Shown here: positions 29,231-37,464 of the stretch, in pieces
Layout: each line of letters opens with the position of its first letter
Position numbering within the stretch: the first letter of the stretch is position 1
NCBI GenBank assembly: GCA_964251675.1
Contig: CAXUKS010000022.1
Span: 1-64,000 of the forward strand
Direction of reading: 5' to 3'
DNA from: JANXMY01 sp964251675
GTDB taxonomy: Bacteria; Armatimonadota; Armatimonadia; Armatimonadales; Capsulimonadaceae
DNA: 64,000 nt
Notes under the pieces: model-generated
The model's input: the letters and a program-made list of their open reading frames with translations, nothing else
What the model was told of the DNA's origin: nothing
Database searches by the model: none
Position numbers and translations under genes: made by a program

Positions 29231-31209
29231 GACACCACTTCCAGATAGACTTCCCACGGGAGGGCGAATTTGGCGAGCATTTCCGGGGCCAGCAGGCAGA
29301 ACTCCGGGGCGTCGTCAATCAGCCGCGTGACCTGCGACTCATGCGCGGCCACGGCCCCGGTTTTCTGATCAACCACGGAGGCGATGTCCAGCCGGAACGG
29401 CTTCACCTCGCCCAATTTCGGCAGAGCGTTGGTATCGGCCCGCTCCCAGGCCCAGATGGGGTATTCCAGCACGCGGGGCGGGTGCGCCGTGCCATGAAGC
29501 GCGGCCCGAACAATCTCACCCGTCGCCCGGTGGTCCGGGTGCGGGTCCCGCCGCCAGGGCAGCAAAATCGTGTCGGGCCGCAGGGCCGCCAGCGCCGCCC
29601 CGACCGTCTGCACAGCGGCGTCAAAGGCCGCCGCGCCCGGCGTGGGCAGCGCCCCGTCGGGCAGTCGCAGGAACACGGCGGCGTCTTCGGCGACGCCCAA
29701 TCGCCGCAGGGCCTCGCGGCTTTCGGCTTCCCGCAGGTCCCGCAGGGCCGGCGGCGGGTATTTTTGCGAGCCGGGGTGCGAGGCCGCGCCGTCGCTGACA
29801 AACAGCACCGACACCGGCTGCCCCAGACCGGCCAGCAAGGCAATTGCCCCGCCGCAGCCCAGCGTGTCATCGTCCGGATGCGGAGCAATCACTACAGTGC
29901 AGCCCCAGTCTGCCACAGTCGCCGCAGGCCGCAGCGGCAGGATCGAAGCGTCGGCCAAAAGGCCATCGGTTTGCCAGAGAGAGGCCCCCCCCGCCCCCAA
30001 TTCTGGGGGAGCCAGAAAATTAGGAGTTGGCCCCTCCCATCTTAATCCGGCTCCCCCAGAATTGGGGGCGGGGGGGGCCTCCCACAGCGCGTCCACCGTG
30101 CGCGGGCTTTCCAGGACGTACCGTCCGGCTTCCGGCAGGGCCGCATCCGCACCGCCCTGACGCAGATACAGGGTCAAATCCCGGTGCATCCGCTCCAGCG
30201 GCGCCGGGGACAGCAGGCCGCGTGCGCCCACGGAACGCTCGGCGAGGCGCATCACTTCCAGGCAGGCGTCTTCCACCACGGCCCGCGCCTGTCCGGTATA
30301 GGCGATCACGGCCTCGGGCGTGACATCCGGGCGGTCCACGAACGCCCCCGCCGCGTCCAGCCACAGACGGCCAGATTCAATCAGCATCGCCATCCGGCCC
30401 GCCCGGTCCCGCTGAAAGGCATCGCCGGTGCGGCCCAGACCGCGCAGGAAGTCCCGCGTGGCGGCTAAAATGGCCTGCGCCCCGCCAAGCTGCACGGCCA
30501 TGAACCGAATACCGCCGCCGCTGAAGGCGGGCTGCTGGTAGTAGTCGCCGGGGCAGCCCAGCAGGTCCTCCGGGCCGACCTCCATGCCGGAGAAGTCCAT
30601 GTGGACGCTGACCGTCGGGCGCATCCCCAGCGGCTTCCAGAACGACGGGTCGGCCTGTGCCTGGGGCAGCCGCTCGGTGGGCAAAATCAGCATCTGCCAG
30701 CCGCCGTCGGGCAGTGTGCCCGAGATCAGCGGGCGGGTTACAAAGTGCGCCCCCGAGGCAAACGTCTTCGCGCCTTCTATTCGGTAACGGCCATTGGGCA
30801 GGGGGCAGAGTTTTATGCCGTCGGCCCCCTCGGTGTTCCAGACGCTGAAGAGCCGCCGGTGGTCGCGGGCGTCTGCCGCCCAGCGTGCCTGTTGCTCGGG
30901 GGTGCCGAACGTCTGCACCAGCAGAAGCGCGTTGACGTGGCCCTCATAGACCCGCCCTACCGGCAGGCTGCCGCGCCCGATGTGCCGCAGCAGTGTCAGT
31001 AAATCCGCCGTCAAGCCCGGAACGCTGCCGAGGCCCGGCCCGCCGAGGGCAGGAGCCAGCGGCGCGGCCAGCAGGCCCGCCTCGGCGATCCAGCCGAACT
31101 CTTCGGCAGGAAACCGTGCCTCGGCATCAACGATGCCCGCGTGCGCGGCACAGCAGTCAGAAATTTCAGTGGCACGGGCAAGCATTTCGGAAATCGCAGG
31201 CGTTGTCAT
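29224..31209 (-). CDS. Acyl-CoA dehydrogenase-PIG-L deacetylase fusion
   Basis: 661 aa. Residues about 1-375 form an acyl-CoA dehydrogenase-like domain (FSVWNTEGADG, RIEGAKTFASGAHFVTRPLI, a late RSVGARGLL helix). Residues about 425-661 form a PIG-L/LmbE zinc-dependent deacetylase domain (VVIAPHPDDDTLGCGGA, RRDPHPDHRAT). Between them about 30 residues rich in Pro/Gly are encoded by a perfect 33-bp inverted repeat (29981-30081). Elsewhere these are usually separate neighbouring genes with GT2 and methyltransferase genes, as here, so the repeat has probably joined them. A processed or misfolded product cannot be excluded. Confidence 0.85.
   Translation of the reverse strand: MTTPAISEMLARATEISDCCAAHAGIVDAEARFPAEEFGWIAEAGLLAAPLAPALGGPGLGSVPGLTADLLTLLRHIGRGSLPVGRVYEGHVNALLLVQTFGTPEQQARWAADARDHRRLFSVWNTEGADGIKLCPLPNGRYRIEGAKTFASGAHFVTRPLISGTLPDGGWQMLILPTERLPQAQADPSFWKPLGMRPTVSVHMDFSGMEVGPEDLLGCPGDYYQQPAFSGGGIRFMAVQLGGAQAILAATRDFLRGLGRTGDAFQRDRAGRMAMLIESGRLWLDAAGAFVDRPDVTPEAVIAYTGQARAVVEDACLEVMRLAERSVGARGLLSPAPLERMHRDLTLYLRQGGADAALPEAGRYVLESPRTVDALWEAPPAPNSGGAGLRWEGPTPNFLAPPELGAGGASLWQTDGLLADASILPLRPAATVADWGCTVVIAPHPDDDTLGCGGAIALLAGLGQPVSVLFVSDGAASHPGSQKYPPPALRDLREAESREALRRLGVAEDAAVFLRLPDGALPTPGAAAFDAAVQTVGAALAALRPDTILLPWRRDPHPDHRATGEIVRAALHGTAHPPRVLEYPIWAWERADTNALPKLGEVKPFRLDIASVVDQKTGAVAAHESQVTRLIDDAPEFCLLAPEMLAKFALPWEVYLEVVSW
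29981..30081. repeat. Inverted repeat inside a coding region, family D
   Basis: Arms 29981-30013 and 30049-30081 are perfect 33-bp reverse complements (core CCCCCAATTCTGGGGGAGCC). The element is related to the module at 21380-21417. It is read in frame as the linker of the acyl-CoA dehydrogenase-PIG-L fusion. Confidence 0.9.
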
Positions 31210-31452
31210 CTGTGAAAGGCCGTTCTAGGGGATTAGTGTATTGCGGAGGCAAGAAAACTGTTAAAGCCAAAGTACCCCGGAGATAAACAGAGCAAAACAC
31301 AGATTTGTAGGCTAAGACGTCAGTTTTTAATCAATTTTGCAAACTACTTTGTGAAATAAAGTATTAAAGAGGGGTAAACCGTTGACAGTCCCCTGCCAAG
31401 CAGGTATCATAAAACGAATGTATTTGTTCTTATGCCGAGAAAGAAGCGCCTC
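31210..31452. other. Intergenic region between the fusion gene and dxs
   Basis: AT-richer than its surroundings. Apart from the dxs promoter at 31382-31410 no feature or repeat is seen. Confidence 0.5.
31382..31410 (+). promoter_or_regulatory. Sigma70-type promoter for dxs
   Basis: TTGACA (31382-31387), 17-bp spacer, TATCAT (31405-31410). Leader of about 35 nt to ATG 31453. Confidence 0.8.
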
Positions 31453-33428
31453 ATGATGGAGAGCCAGAACAGCGGCCACGATGCCCTGCTCCCAAATATC
31501 AACAGCCCCGCCGACTTGAAACGCCTGTCGTTTGAGCAGCTTCGGCAGCTCGCGCAGGAAATCCGCGTGTATCTCACCGAAACTGTCGCTAAAACGGGCG
31601 GGCATCTTGCCCCGTCGCTGGGCGTCGTCGAGCTGACTCTGGCCCTGCACAAAGTCTACGATATTCCGAAAGACAAGCTCATCTGGGATGTCGGGCATCA
31701 GGGCTATGTGCACAAGATACTTACCGGGCGGCGCGACCAGCTCCCAACCATCCGGCAGCACGGCGGGCTTTCCGGGTTTTTACGTATTGACGAGTCCGAG
31801 TACGATCTGTACGGCGCGGGCCATGCGTCCACGTCTATCTCGGCGGCGATGGGCTTTGCCAAAGCGCGGGACTTCCGAGGCAGCAAGTCGTCGGTGCTGG
31901 CGCTCATCGGCGACGGGGCGCTCACCGGAGGCATGGCTCTGGAAGGGCTGAACAATGCCGCCGACGATGGCACAAACATTACCATTGTGCTGAACGACAA
32001 CGAAATGTCGATTGCAGGCAATGTCGGGGCGCTGGCGACCTACCTGTCCAAGCTTCGCATGGAGCCGCTGTATCAGGCCGGGGAAAATACGGCCAAGCGC
32101 ATGATTGCGGGCCTGCCGGTCGGCAGCGGCATTATGAAGAAAGCGGCCAAAGCCGCCAAGCACACCGCCACGCACTTTGCTACGCCCCCTCACACGGGCC
32201 TTTTGTTTGAAGAGATGGGCTTCACGTACATTGGCCCGGTGGACGGCCACAATGTCGAAACGCTGACCAATGTGTTTCAGCACGTCAAGCGCCTCAAAGG
32301 TCCGGTGCTGGTGCATGTGCTGACTGTCAAAGGCAAGGGCATCCCCTTTGCCGAAGCCAACTCCCGCACCTACCACGGTTTGGGCCGGTTCAGCCCGGAT
32401 GATGGGCGCACCGAGCCGAAAGCGCCGGGCGTGGTGTTCACCGATGCGTTTGCTGAGACTTTGAACGACCTGGCCGAGACCGACGACCAAATTGTCGGCA
32501 TCACGGCGGCCATGCCGGACGGCACGGGATTAAGCAAATTCGCCAAAGCCCACCCGGAGCGGTTCTTTGATGTGGGTATCGCCGAACAGCACGCCGTCGT
32601 CTTTGCCGCCGGGCTGGCCGCCGAGGGCTTCAAGCCCGTCTGCGCGATTTATTCCACGTTTTTGCAGCGGGCGTATGACCCGATTATCCACGATGTCGCC
32701 TTGCAGCACCTGCCCGTGCGCTTCTTTCTGGACCGGGCCGGACTGGTCGGCGACGACGGCGGGACCCACCACGGGGTTTTAGACCTGGCCTATCTGCGCT
32801 GCGTTCCCAATCTGGTGATTGCCGCCCCGAAAGACACCGACGAGATGCGGGCCATGACCCGCTTCGCGCTGGCCTACGATGCTGGCCCCATCGCTGTGCG
32901 CTACCCACGCGGNNNNNNNNNNCACGCGGCGGGCAGGAGGCGCTGGCAGGCGAGACGCCCGAAGTCGTACTGGGCCGCGCCGAAACCATCCGCGACGGCG
33001 GCGGTGTGGCTCTGATTGCCCTGGGGGCGGGCGTGAAAATCGCCCTGGACGCCGCTGATAAGCTGGCCGAACAGGGCGTTCTGGCAACGGTGATCAATGC
33101 CCGCTTCTGCAAGCCTCTGGATGCCGAAACAATCCTCAGTGCCGCCCGCCGCTGCGGGACGGTGGTGACGGTGGAGGACGGCGTCGTCTCCGGCGGCTTC
33201 GGCTCGGCGGTGCTGGAGCTACTGGCCCTGCATAACGTTCTGGTTCCCCTGTCTATGGTTGGCCTGCCGGATGAGTTTGTGGAGCACGGACCCGTCCCCA
33301 CTCTGCGCGAACAGGTCGGCCTGACCGCCGAGGAAGTGGTGCATCGCGCTCTGACGCACCTGCCCGCCCGCCCTGCCGCCCCCCGCATCAACGGCAGCCG
33401 CAAAATCCCAATGGAAGTGACAGTTTAA
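31453..33428 (+). CDS. dxs: 1-deoxy-D-xylulose-5-phosphate synthase
   Basis: First enzyme of the MEP isoprenoid pathway, joining pyruvate and glyceraldehyde 3-phosphate with TPP. Motifs: KTGGHLAPSLGVVELT, WDVGHQGYVHK, TPP/Mg site GDGALTGG...NDNEMSI, catalytic Glu in FFDVGIAEQHAV, and the transketolase C domain from GGGVALIALGAGVK. A 10-N gap (32913-32922) lies after AVRYPRG; the frame after it (RGGQEALAGE) is shifted, so the true gap is not 10 bases and the gene is probably intact. Start 31453 or 31456; 31432 is also open. The stop overlaps the next ATG (TAATG). Confidence 0.93.
32913..32922. other. Assembly gap (10 N) in dxs
   Basis: Flanked by CCACGCGG and CACGCGG. To restore the dxs frame the true length must be 2 modulo 3. 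Confidence 0.95.
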
Positions 33429-33985
33429 TGGCACGTAAGACTCGCCGCGCCCAGCCCGCCCCCACCCTCCGTCCGCTCGGCCACTGGGGAGGCTACCTCA
33501 CCGTTGGCCTCCTGTGCCTTGCCCTCGGCATCGGCGGAACCTATCTGGCCCTGCGTCCCACATTGGCGCAGGCCGCGCAGACACGCACCGTGTCGGCACA
33601 GTCCGCCCGCGACCAGGGCAACACCGCCGAGGACGCGGGCCGCTGGGCCGAGGCCATCACGTTCTACGATCAGGCTATTGCTGGCGGCATCGACAACGCA
33701 GACATCCGCACGGATTTAGGCGTTGCCTACTTCAAGTCCAATCAGCCGCAAAAAGCATTAGCGCAGTACGTGCTGGCCCGCAAGATGGACCCGCATCACG
33801 AAAACAGCCTGTTCAATCAGGCTGCCGCCTACGCCACGCTCGGCGACAGCAACCGCGCTATTGCCTTGTGGAACGAATACATCAAAGAGTTCCCGCAGGG
33901 CCAGCACGTTGCCGACGCCAAAAGTTTGATTACGCAAATCAAGAACCACCCGCCCGTGCCTGTCGGCCCGGCGAAAACGCCTTAA
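33428..33985 (+). CDS. Membrane-anchored TPR protein
   Basis: 185 aa. An N-terminal TM (GGYLTVGLLCLALGIGGTYL, about 21-40) after a basic stretch, then two or three TPR units (AEAITFYDQAIAGG, TDLGVAYFKSNQPQKAL, NQAAAYATLGDSNRA). A protein-interaction anchor of unknown partner. Its ATG shares a base with the dxs stop, so it is coupled to dxs. Confidence 0.82.
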   Translation: MARKTRRAQPAPTLRPLGHWGGYLTVGLLCLALGIGGTYLALRPTLAQAAQTRTVSAQSARDQGNTAEDAGRWAEAITFYDQAIAGGIDNADIRTDLGVAYFKSNQPQKALAQYVLARKMDPHHENSLFNQAAAYATLGDSNRAIALWNEYIKEFPQGQHVADAKSLITQIKNHPPVPVGPAKTP

Positions 33986-33995
33986 TGTAAAATTG

Positions 33996-34024
33996 TTGCG
34001 ATTTTATTTCATAGCGGGTATCCT
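33996..34024 (+). promoter_or_regulatory. Candidate promoter for the Fic gene
   Basis: TTGCGA (33996-34001), 17-bp spacer, TATCCT (34019-34024), then an AGGAG ribosome site before ATG 34055. Confidence 0.5.
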
Positions 34025-34054
34025 AATGAAAGTTCTCTTTCTTTAGGAGCCGCC

Positions 34055-35221
34055 ATGAAGCGCACCGCCGGAACATACTTTGCCAGCTCGACCGGGCCAG
34101 AGCCATTCCAGACGTTTGTCCCCGCCCCGCTTCCCCCAAACCCGCCGCTGGAAATCACGCCAGAATTGCAGCAGCTTTTAGAAACCGCCAACCGCGCTCT
34201 GGGCCGATTGGACGGACTGGGAACGCTTCTGCCCGACCCGCAACTTTTCCTATATTCTTATATCCGCAAAGAAGCCTTGCTGTCGTCACAAATTGAAGGC
34301 ACGCAGTCGTCGTTTGCTGACCTGCTGCTCTACGAAAGCCACGAAACACCGGGTGTCCCGCTGGACGATGTGGAAGAAGTGTCCAGTTATGTCGCCGCGC
34401 TGGAACACGGTCTGCGGCGACTCCGCGAGGGCTTCCCGCTGTCTTTGCGCCTTCTCCGTGAGGTGCATGAAATCCTGCTGTCCACGGGCCGGGGCAGCCA
34501 TCAGTCGCCCGGCGAGTTCCGGCGCTCCCAAAACTGGATTGGCGGCTCCCGCCCCGGCACTGCCCGCTACGTCCCGCCCCCGCCGGAGCGCATGACCGAG
34601 TGCCTGGGACAGCTCGAAAAGTTCCTGCACGACGACCCTGCCCCCACCCCCACACTCATCAAAGCCGCGCTGGCCCATGTGCAGTTTGAGACCATTCACC
34701 CCTTCTTGGACGGCAATGGCCGCGTGGGCCGCCTGCTAATTACGCTGATTTTGTGCGCCGAGGGGGCACTGACCGAGCCGCTGCTCTATCTCAGCCTGTA
34801 TCTGAAAACGAACCGCGCCGCGTATTACGACCTGCTTCAGCAGATGCGAGACACGGGAGATTGGGAGGAATGGCTGCGCTTTTTCCTGCAAGGCGTGCAA
34901 GAAACAGCCGAAACGGGGGCGCAGACGACACGGGCCATTCTGGCTTTGTTCGCCGAAGACCGGGCGCGGGTGGAAGAATTAAAGTCGGGGACAACCTCTG
35001 CTCTGCGCGTTTTGCAGCAGGCTCAGCGGTCGCCCCTGCTGACCGCCGCCGGAGCCTCCGAGGCTTTAGGCGTCAGCCTGCCTACCACTCGTGCCGCCAT
35101 CCGCGCTTTGGAAAGCCTTGGCATCCTCCGCGAGCAGACCGGACGGCAGCGCGACCGGGTGTACGTCTACAGCCGCTATCTGGCCCTGCTCAACGCAGGC
35201 ACAGAGCCGCTGCGAGTTTGA
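34055..35221 (+). CDS. Fic family protein with N-terminal autoinhibitory motif
   Basis: 388 aa. The Fic core HPFLDGNGRVGRLL (about residue 214) is complete, predicting AMP or other NMP transfer to a protein hydroxyl. An inhibition motif S-S-Q-I-E-G (about residue 77) N-terminal to the core places it in the class II self-inhibited group. About the last 80 residues are a winged helix (GASEALGVSLPTTRAAIRAL). Strong AGGAG ribosome site. The small gene downstream could be a partner, but class II Fic proteins need no separate antitoxin. Confidence 0.92.
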   Translation: MKRTAGTYFASSTGPEPFQTFVPAPLPPNPPLEITPELQQLLETANRALGRLDGLGTLLPDPQLFLYSYIRKEALLSSQIEGTQSSFADLLLYESHETPGVPLDDVEEVSSYVAALEHGLRRLREGFPLSLRLLREVHEILLSTGRGSHQSPGEFRRSQNWIGGSRPGTARYVPPPPERMTECLGQLEKFLHDDPAPTPTLIKAALAHVQFETIHPFLDGNGRVGRLLITLILCAEGALTEPLLYLSLYLKTNRAAYYDLLQQMRDTGDWEEWLRFFLQGVQETAETGAQTTRAILALFAEDRARVEELKSGTTSALRVLQQAQRSPLLTAAGASEALGVSLPTTRAAIRALESLGILREQTGRQRDRVYVYSRYLALLNAGTEPLRV

Positions 35222-35285
35222 CGGCACATCGCAAAAGCCACCTTTTGTGCTAAAATAAGCCAAGAACTATTCCCAGAGCCAACCC

Positions 35286-35552
35286 ATGACCCAAGCACAG
35301 CTTATTGAAGGGACCGCCGAAGAAGTCAGCCGCCAGATGCAGCTAAACTACGCTGGGCAGCGCGTGCGCGTCTTTGTTGAACCGGAAGAGATGGACGCTC
35401 TGGCCCCAGACTTGATCACCGAACTCCCCACCCCACCGTTCACCGTCCGCAGCCGCGAACATCTTGTAGAACTGCTGCATGAGGGTATGAACAGCCCAGT
35501 CACTGAATTCACTGACGACACCCTGGAGCAGATGCGTTTTTGTTTGCGCTAA
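35286..35552 (+). CDS. Small antitoxin-like protein
   Basis: 88 aa, acidic. EEVSRQMQLNYAGQRVRVFV looks like a short beta segment and REHLVELLHEGMNSP a helix, a pattern seen in small antitoxin-like proteins without a clear family. No toxin gene is adjacent apart from Fic upstream. The 3' end overlaps a convergent broken gene by 44 bp. Function unknown. Confidence 0.55.
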   Translation: MTQAQLIEGTAEEVSRQMQLNYAGQRVRVFVEPEEMDALAPDLITELPTPPFTVRSREHLVELLHEGMNSPVTEFTDDTLEQMRFCLR

Positions 35553-36240
35553 TCGATCCTCTTAATCTTTCCACAAGTCGCTCAAATTGAGCAGGCTCTA
35601 TCCATCCCCCTTGCGTGCTTAAAGACGGAGTTCTTTGCCCCTGAAACCTAACCACTGTAATGAATGGAAAATGTTCAAGTGGCTTTGGGTAAAGTTCTTT
35701 TCTCAGCAAATCTCGCCAGGGCGCTCGTAAGACTACAATCTCTTTTTCTTCATTTATCGCATTCAGTACGAGATGGAGAGAATATTTTTGGGTCGAAAAA
35801 TGCCTTGCAACTGACGAGTTGAACTTATTGGAATGATAAGGAAACAACTGCACACACATCACTTTCCTCAGCACCTCGTCATGTACCTCTGGCGGAAATT
35901 GTGACAAGACATCCTTAAGTCTATCATGCCACCACTTATAACCCTCTGTCTCCTGAAAACGTAGGTCAAGATAAGGATGAATTGTATGATGCTCTAAACT
36001 TTACCGAAACGCCGCCCGAAACGGAGTATTTCTTTGTTCCTTATGGTTTTCAAGAGCATATCCGGGGTTGCTGGCAAGAACCAAAAGTTCCGCTTGCTCA
36101 GGAAACCCAAAGAACGGAAAAGGTAGCAAATCCTTTTGCACTTCATAGTCGCCGATGAGTTTGCCTGCGTATTTTTCCAATGCCTCTTCATCGTCAAGAT
36201 GAATATTCGCCTCTCCTAATTTCGGCCAGGGATTTTCCAT
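35509..36240 (-). pseudogene. Interrupted gene with UDG-like features
   Basis: A single reading frame runs from ATG 36240 (MENPWPKLGEANIHL) to 35509 but contains TAA at 36001-36003. Before the stop lies ELLVLASNPGYALEN; after it YKWWHDRLKDVL, VMCVQLFPYHSNKF and ITVVRFQGQ. The LxNPG...FPYHS pattern recalls uracil-DNA-glycosylase-like proteins of unknown function; this is inference. The continuous frame on both sides of the stop shows one former gene. It follows the TTG-started gene at 36242 by 1 bp. Confidence 0.6.
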
Positions 36241-36241
36241 T

Positions 36242-36670
36242 CTATGCCTCCGTCATGTACTTTTGGAATGCTTCATCGTCTTCGACGGATACATAATCTT
36301 CCTTGCGCCAAGTGTCAATAATTTCCGCAAAGCTTTCAGGCAAAATATCCTTTCCGTGCAACGTGAAGGTAAGACACTGACCGGGTGTGTTGAGAAAGGG
36401 TGGGTGTGAAAACGCGCCCAGTGTTACAGGTTGTCCTCCCTTCCTGAAATCACCGGCAGCCCAAGCAAGAAATTCCAGAGAGCGCCAGCCTTCTTCAGTA
36501 TGGTCTACTTCCAACCCAACCCGCCACTGCCCTTCAAGCTCTTGATAAGGCTTTGCATCAGCGTGGCCGCCGCAAGAGTCAATCGTGTTAAGCCCAGGAA
36601 AGCGGTTAATCACTTCCACTAAAGAGCGCACGTTTGCGTCTATGTCATCGTAGGGAACAGGGTTTTCCAA
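36242..36670 (-). CDS. Hypothetical protein with IDSCGGH motif
   Basis: 142 aa. TTG start chosen because AAGGAG (36681-36686 on the complement) lies 10 nt upstream. NRFPGLNTIDSCGGHA recalls the T-x-x-S-C-x-G motif of TYW3-like proteins, though the protein is much shorter than those and the likeness may be chance. The rest is acidic and soluble. It is the first gene of a pair whose second member is broken. Confidence 0.6.
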   Translation of the reverse strand: MENPVPYDDIDANVRSLVEVINRFPGLNTIDSCGGHADAKPYQELEGQWRVGLEVDHTEEGWRSLEFLAWAAGDFRKGGQPVTLGAFSHPPFLNTPGQCLTFTLHGKDILPESFAEIIDTWRKEDYVSVEDDEAFQKYMTEA

Positions 36671-36704
36671 TGTTTATGGTCTCCTTTGCGTAGCTGTTGA
36701 TGGC

Positions 36705-37340
36705 TCAATTCACCGTCTTCGGCGCAGGCTGGATGCTGAAATCCTGGGCGCCGGGGGTGCGGTTGAGGGTGGCGAGGAGGGCGTGGCCGTCGTCGCGGTT
36801 CTGGGGGGCGAGCAGGAACAGGACGCTTTTGTCGGTGAGCGTTTCAAGGCCGGGGACGGGCGGAGCGGGAGTGTCGCCGCAGTCGAGACGCAGTTTAAGG
36901 AAGCGGGGCAGGAGGTCGGGCTGCCAGGAACCGTGGGCAAAGGGCGGCTCGCCGGGGCGCTGGTCCAAGACAAACATCCGGCGGCGGGTGCGAAGGCTGC
37001 CACCGGCGTAAAGGGCAAACAGAGACACGGCGCGGACGGGGTGTTCGCCGGCCAGAATGCGCGTCGCCAGCGTCTGCACCTGCATCAGTGTCTGGTAGGC
37101 GTCAGCGGGGGCGACGAGACGGTGCGAGACGCCTGCGCCGAGCGCCCCGGCGAACTCTTCGGGCATTTCGGCCAGCTCGTAGTAGCCGCCGTGTGGGGAG
37201 ACGACGGCGCGGGCGACTTCGTTGGCGTACTCGGTCCCCGCGCCGACTTTCTTTTTGATGTAGGCGATGGTCAGCCCGTGCTTGTCGTGGTGAGCGGCTC
37301 GCAGGGCGGCAAATTCAGTGGTGTTTTCAGTGTGCAGCAT
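36705..37340 (-). CDS. Hypothetical protein
   Basis: 211 aa, soluble. Residues such as HHDKHGLTIAYIKKKVGAG and GGYYELAEMPEEF suggest an N-terminal helical domain with the look of a DNA-binding or mobile-protein domain, but I do not recognise it. ATG 37340 is chosen because a TATAAA box ends 6 nt before it (leaderless pattern); the longer open frame would start upstream of the box. Confidence 0.6.
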   Translation of the reverse strand: MLHTENTTEFAALRAAHHDKHGLTIAYIKKKVGAGTEYANEVARAVVSPHGGYYELAEMPEEFAGALGAGVSHRLVAPADAYQTLMQVQTLATRILAGEHPVRAVSLFALYAGGSLRTRRRMFVLDQRPGEPPFAHGSWQPDLLPRFLKLRLDCGDTPAPPVPGLETLTDKSVLFLLAPQNRDDGHALLATLNRTPGAQDFSIQPAPKTVN

Positions 37341-37346
37341 ACTTGG

Positions 37347-37352
37347 TTTATA
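37347..37352 (-). promoter_or_regulatory. -10 box TATAAA, leaderless
   Basis: TATAAA on the minus strand ends 6 nt before ATG 37340. Confidence 0.45.
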
Positions 37353-37364
37353 GGTGCAGGTGGC

Positions 37365-37445
37365 CCCCCGCCCTGACAATGAGGAGCCGGATTTCGGACA
37401 GGATAGGAGAAGAAAAGAGGGCGCGGCAAGCAGCGCCCCTACTCC
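37365..37445. repeat. Family D repeat fragment
   Basis: CCCCCCGCCCTGACAATGAGG, AGCCGGAT and GGGCGCGGCAAGCAGCGCCC: reverse-orientation modules of the family D composite. Lies between the hypothetical gene and the permease. Confidence 0.45.
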
Positions 37446-37464
37446 TGATTGATGGCGTTTGTTG

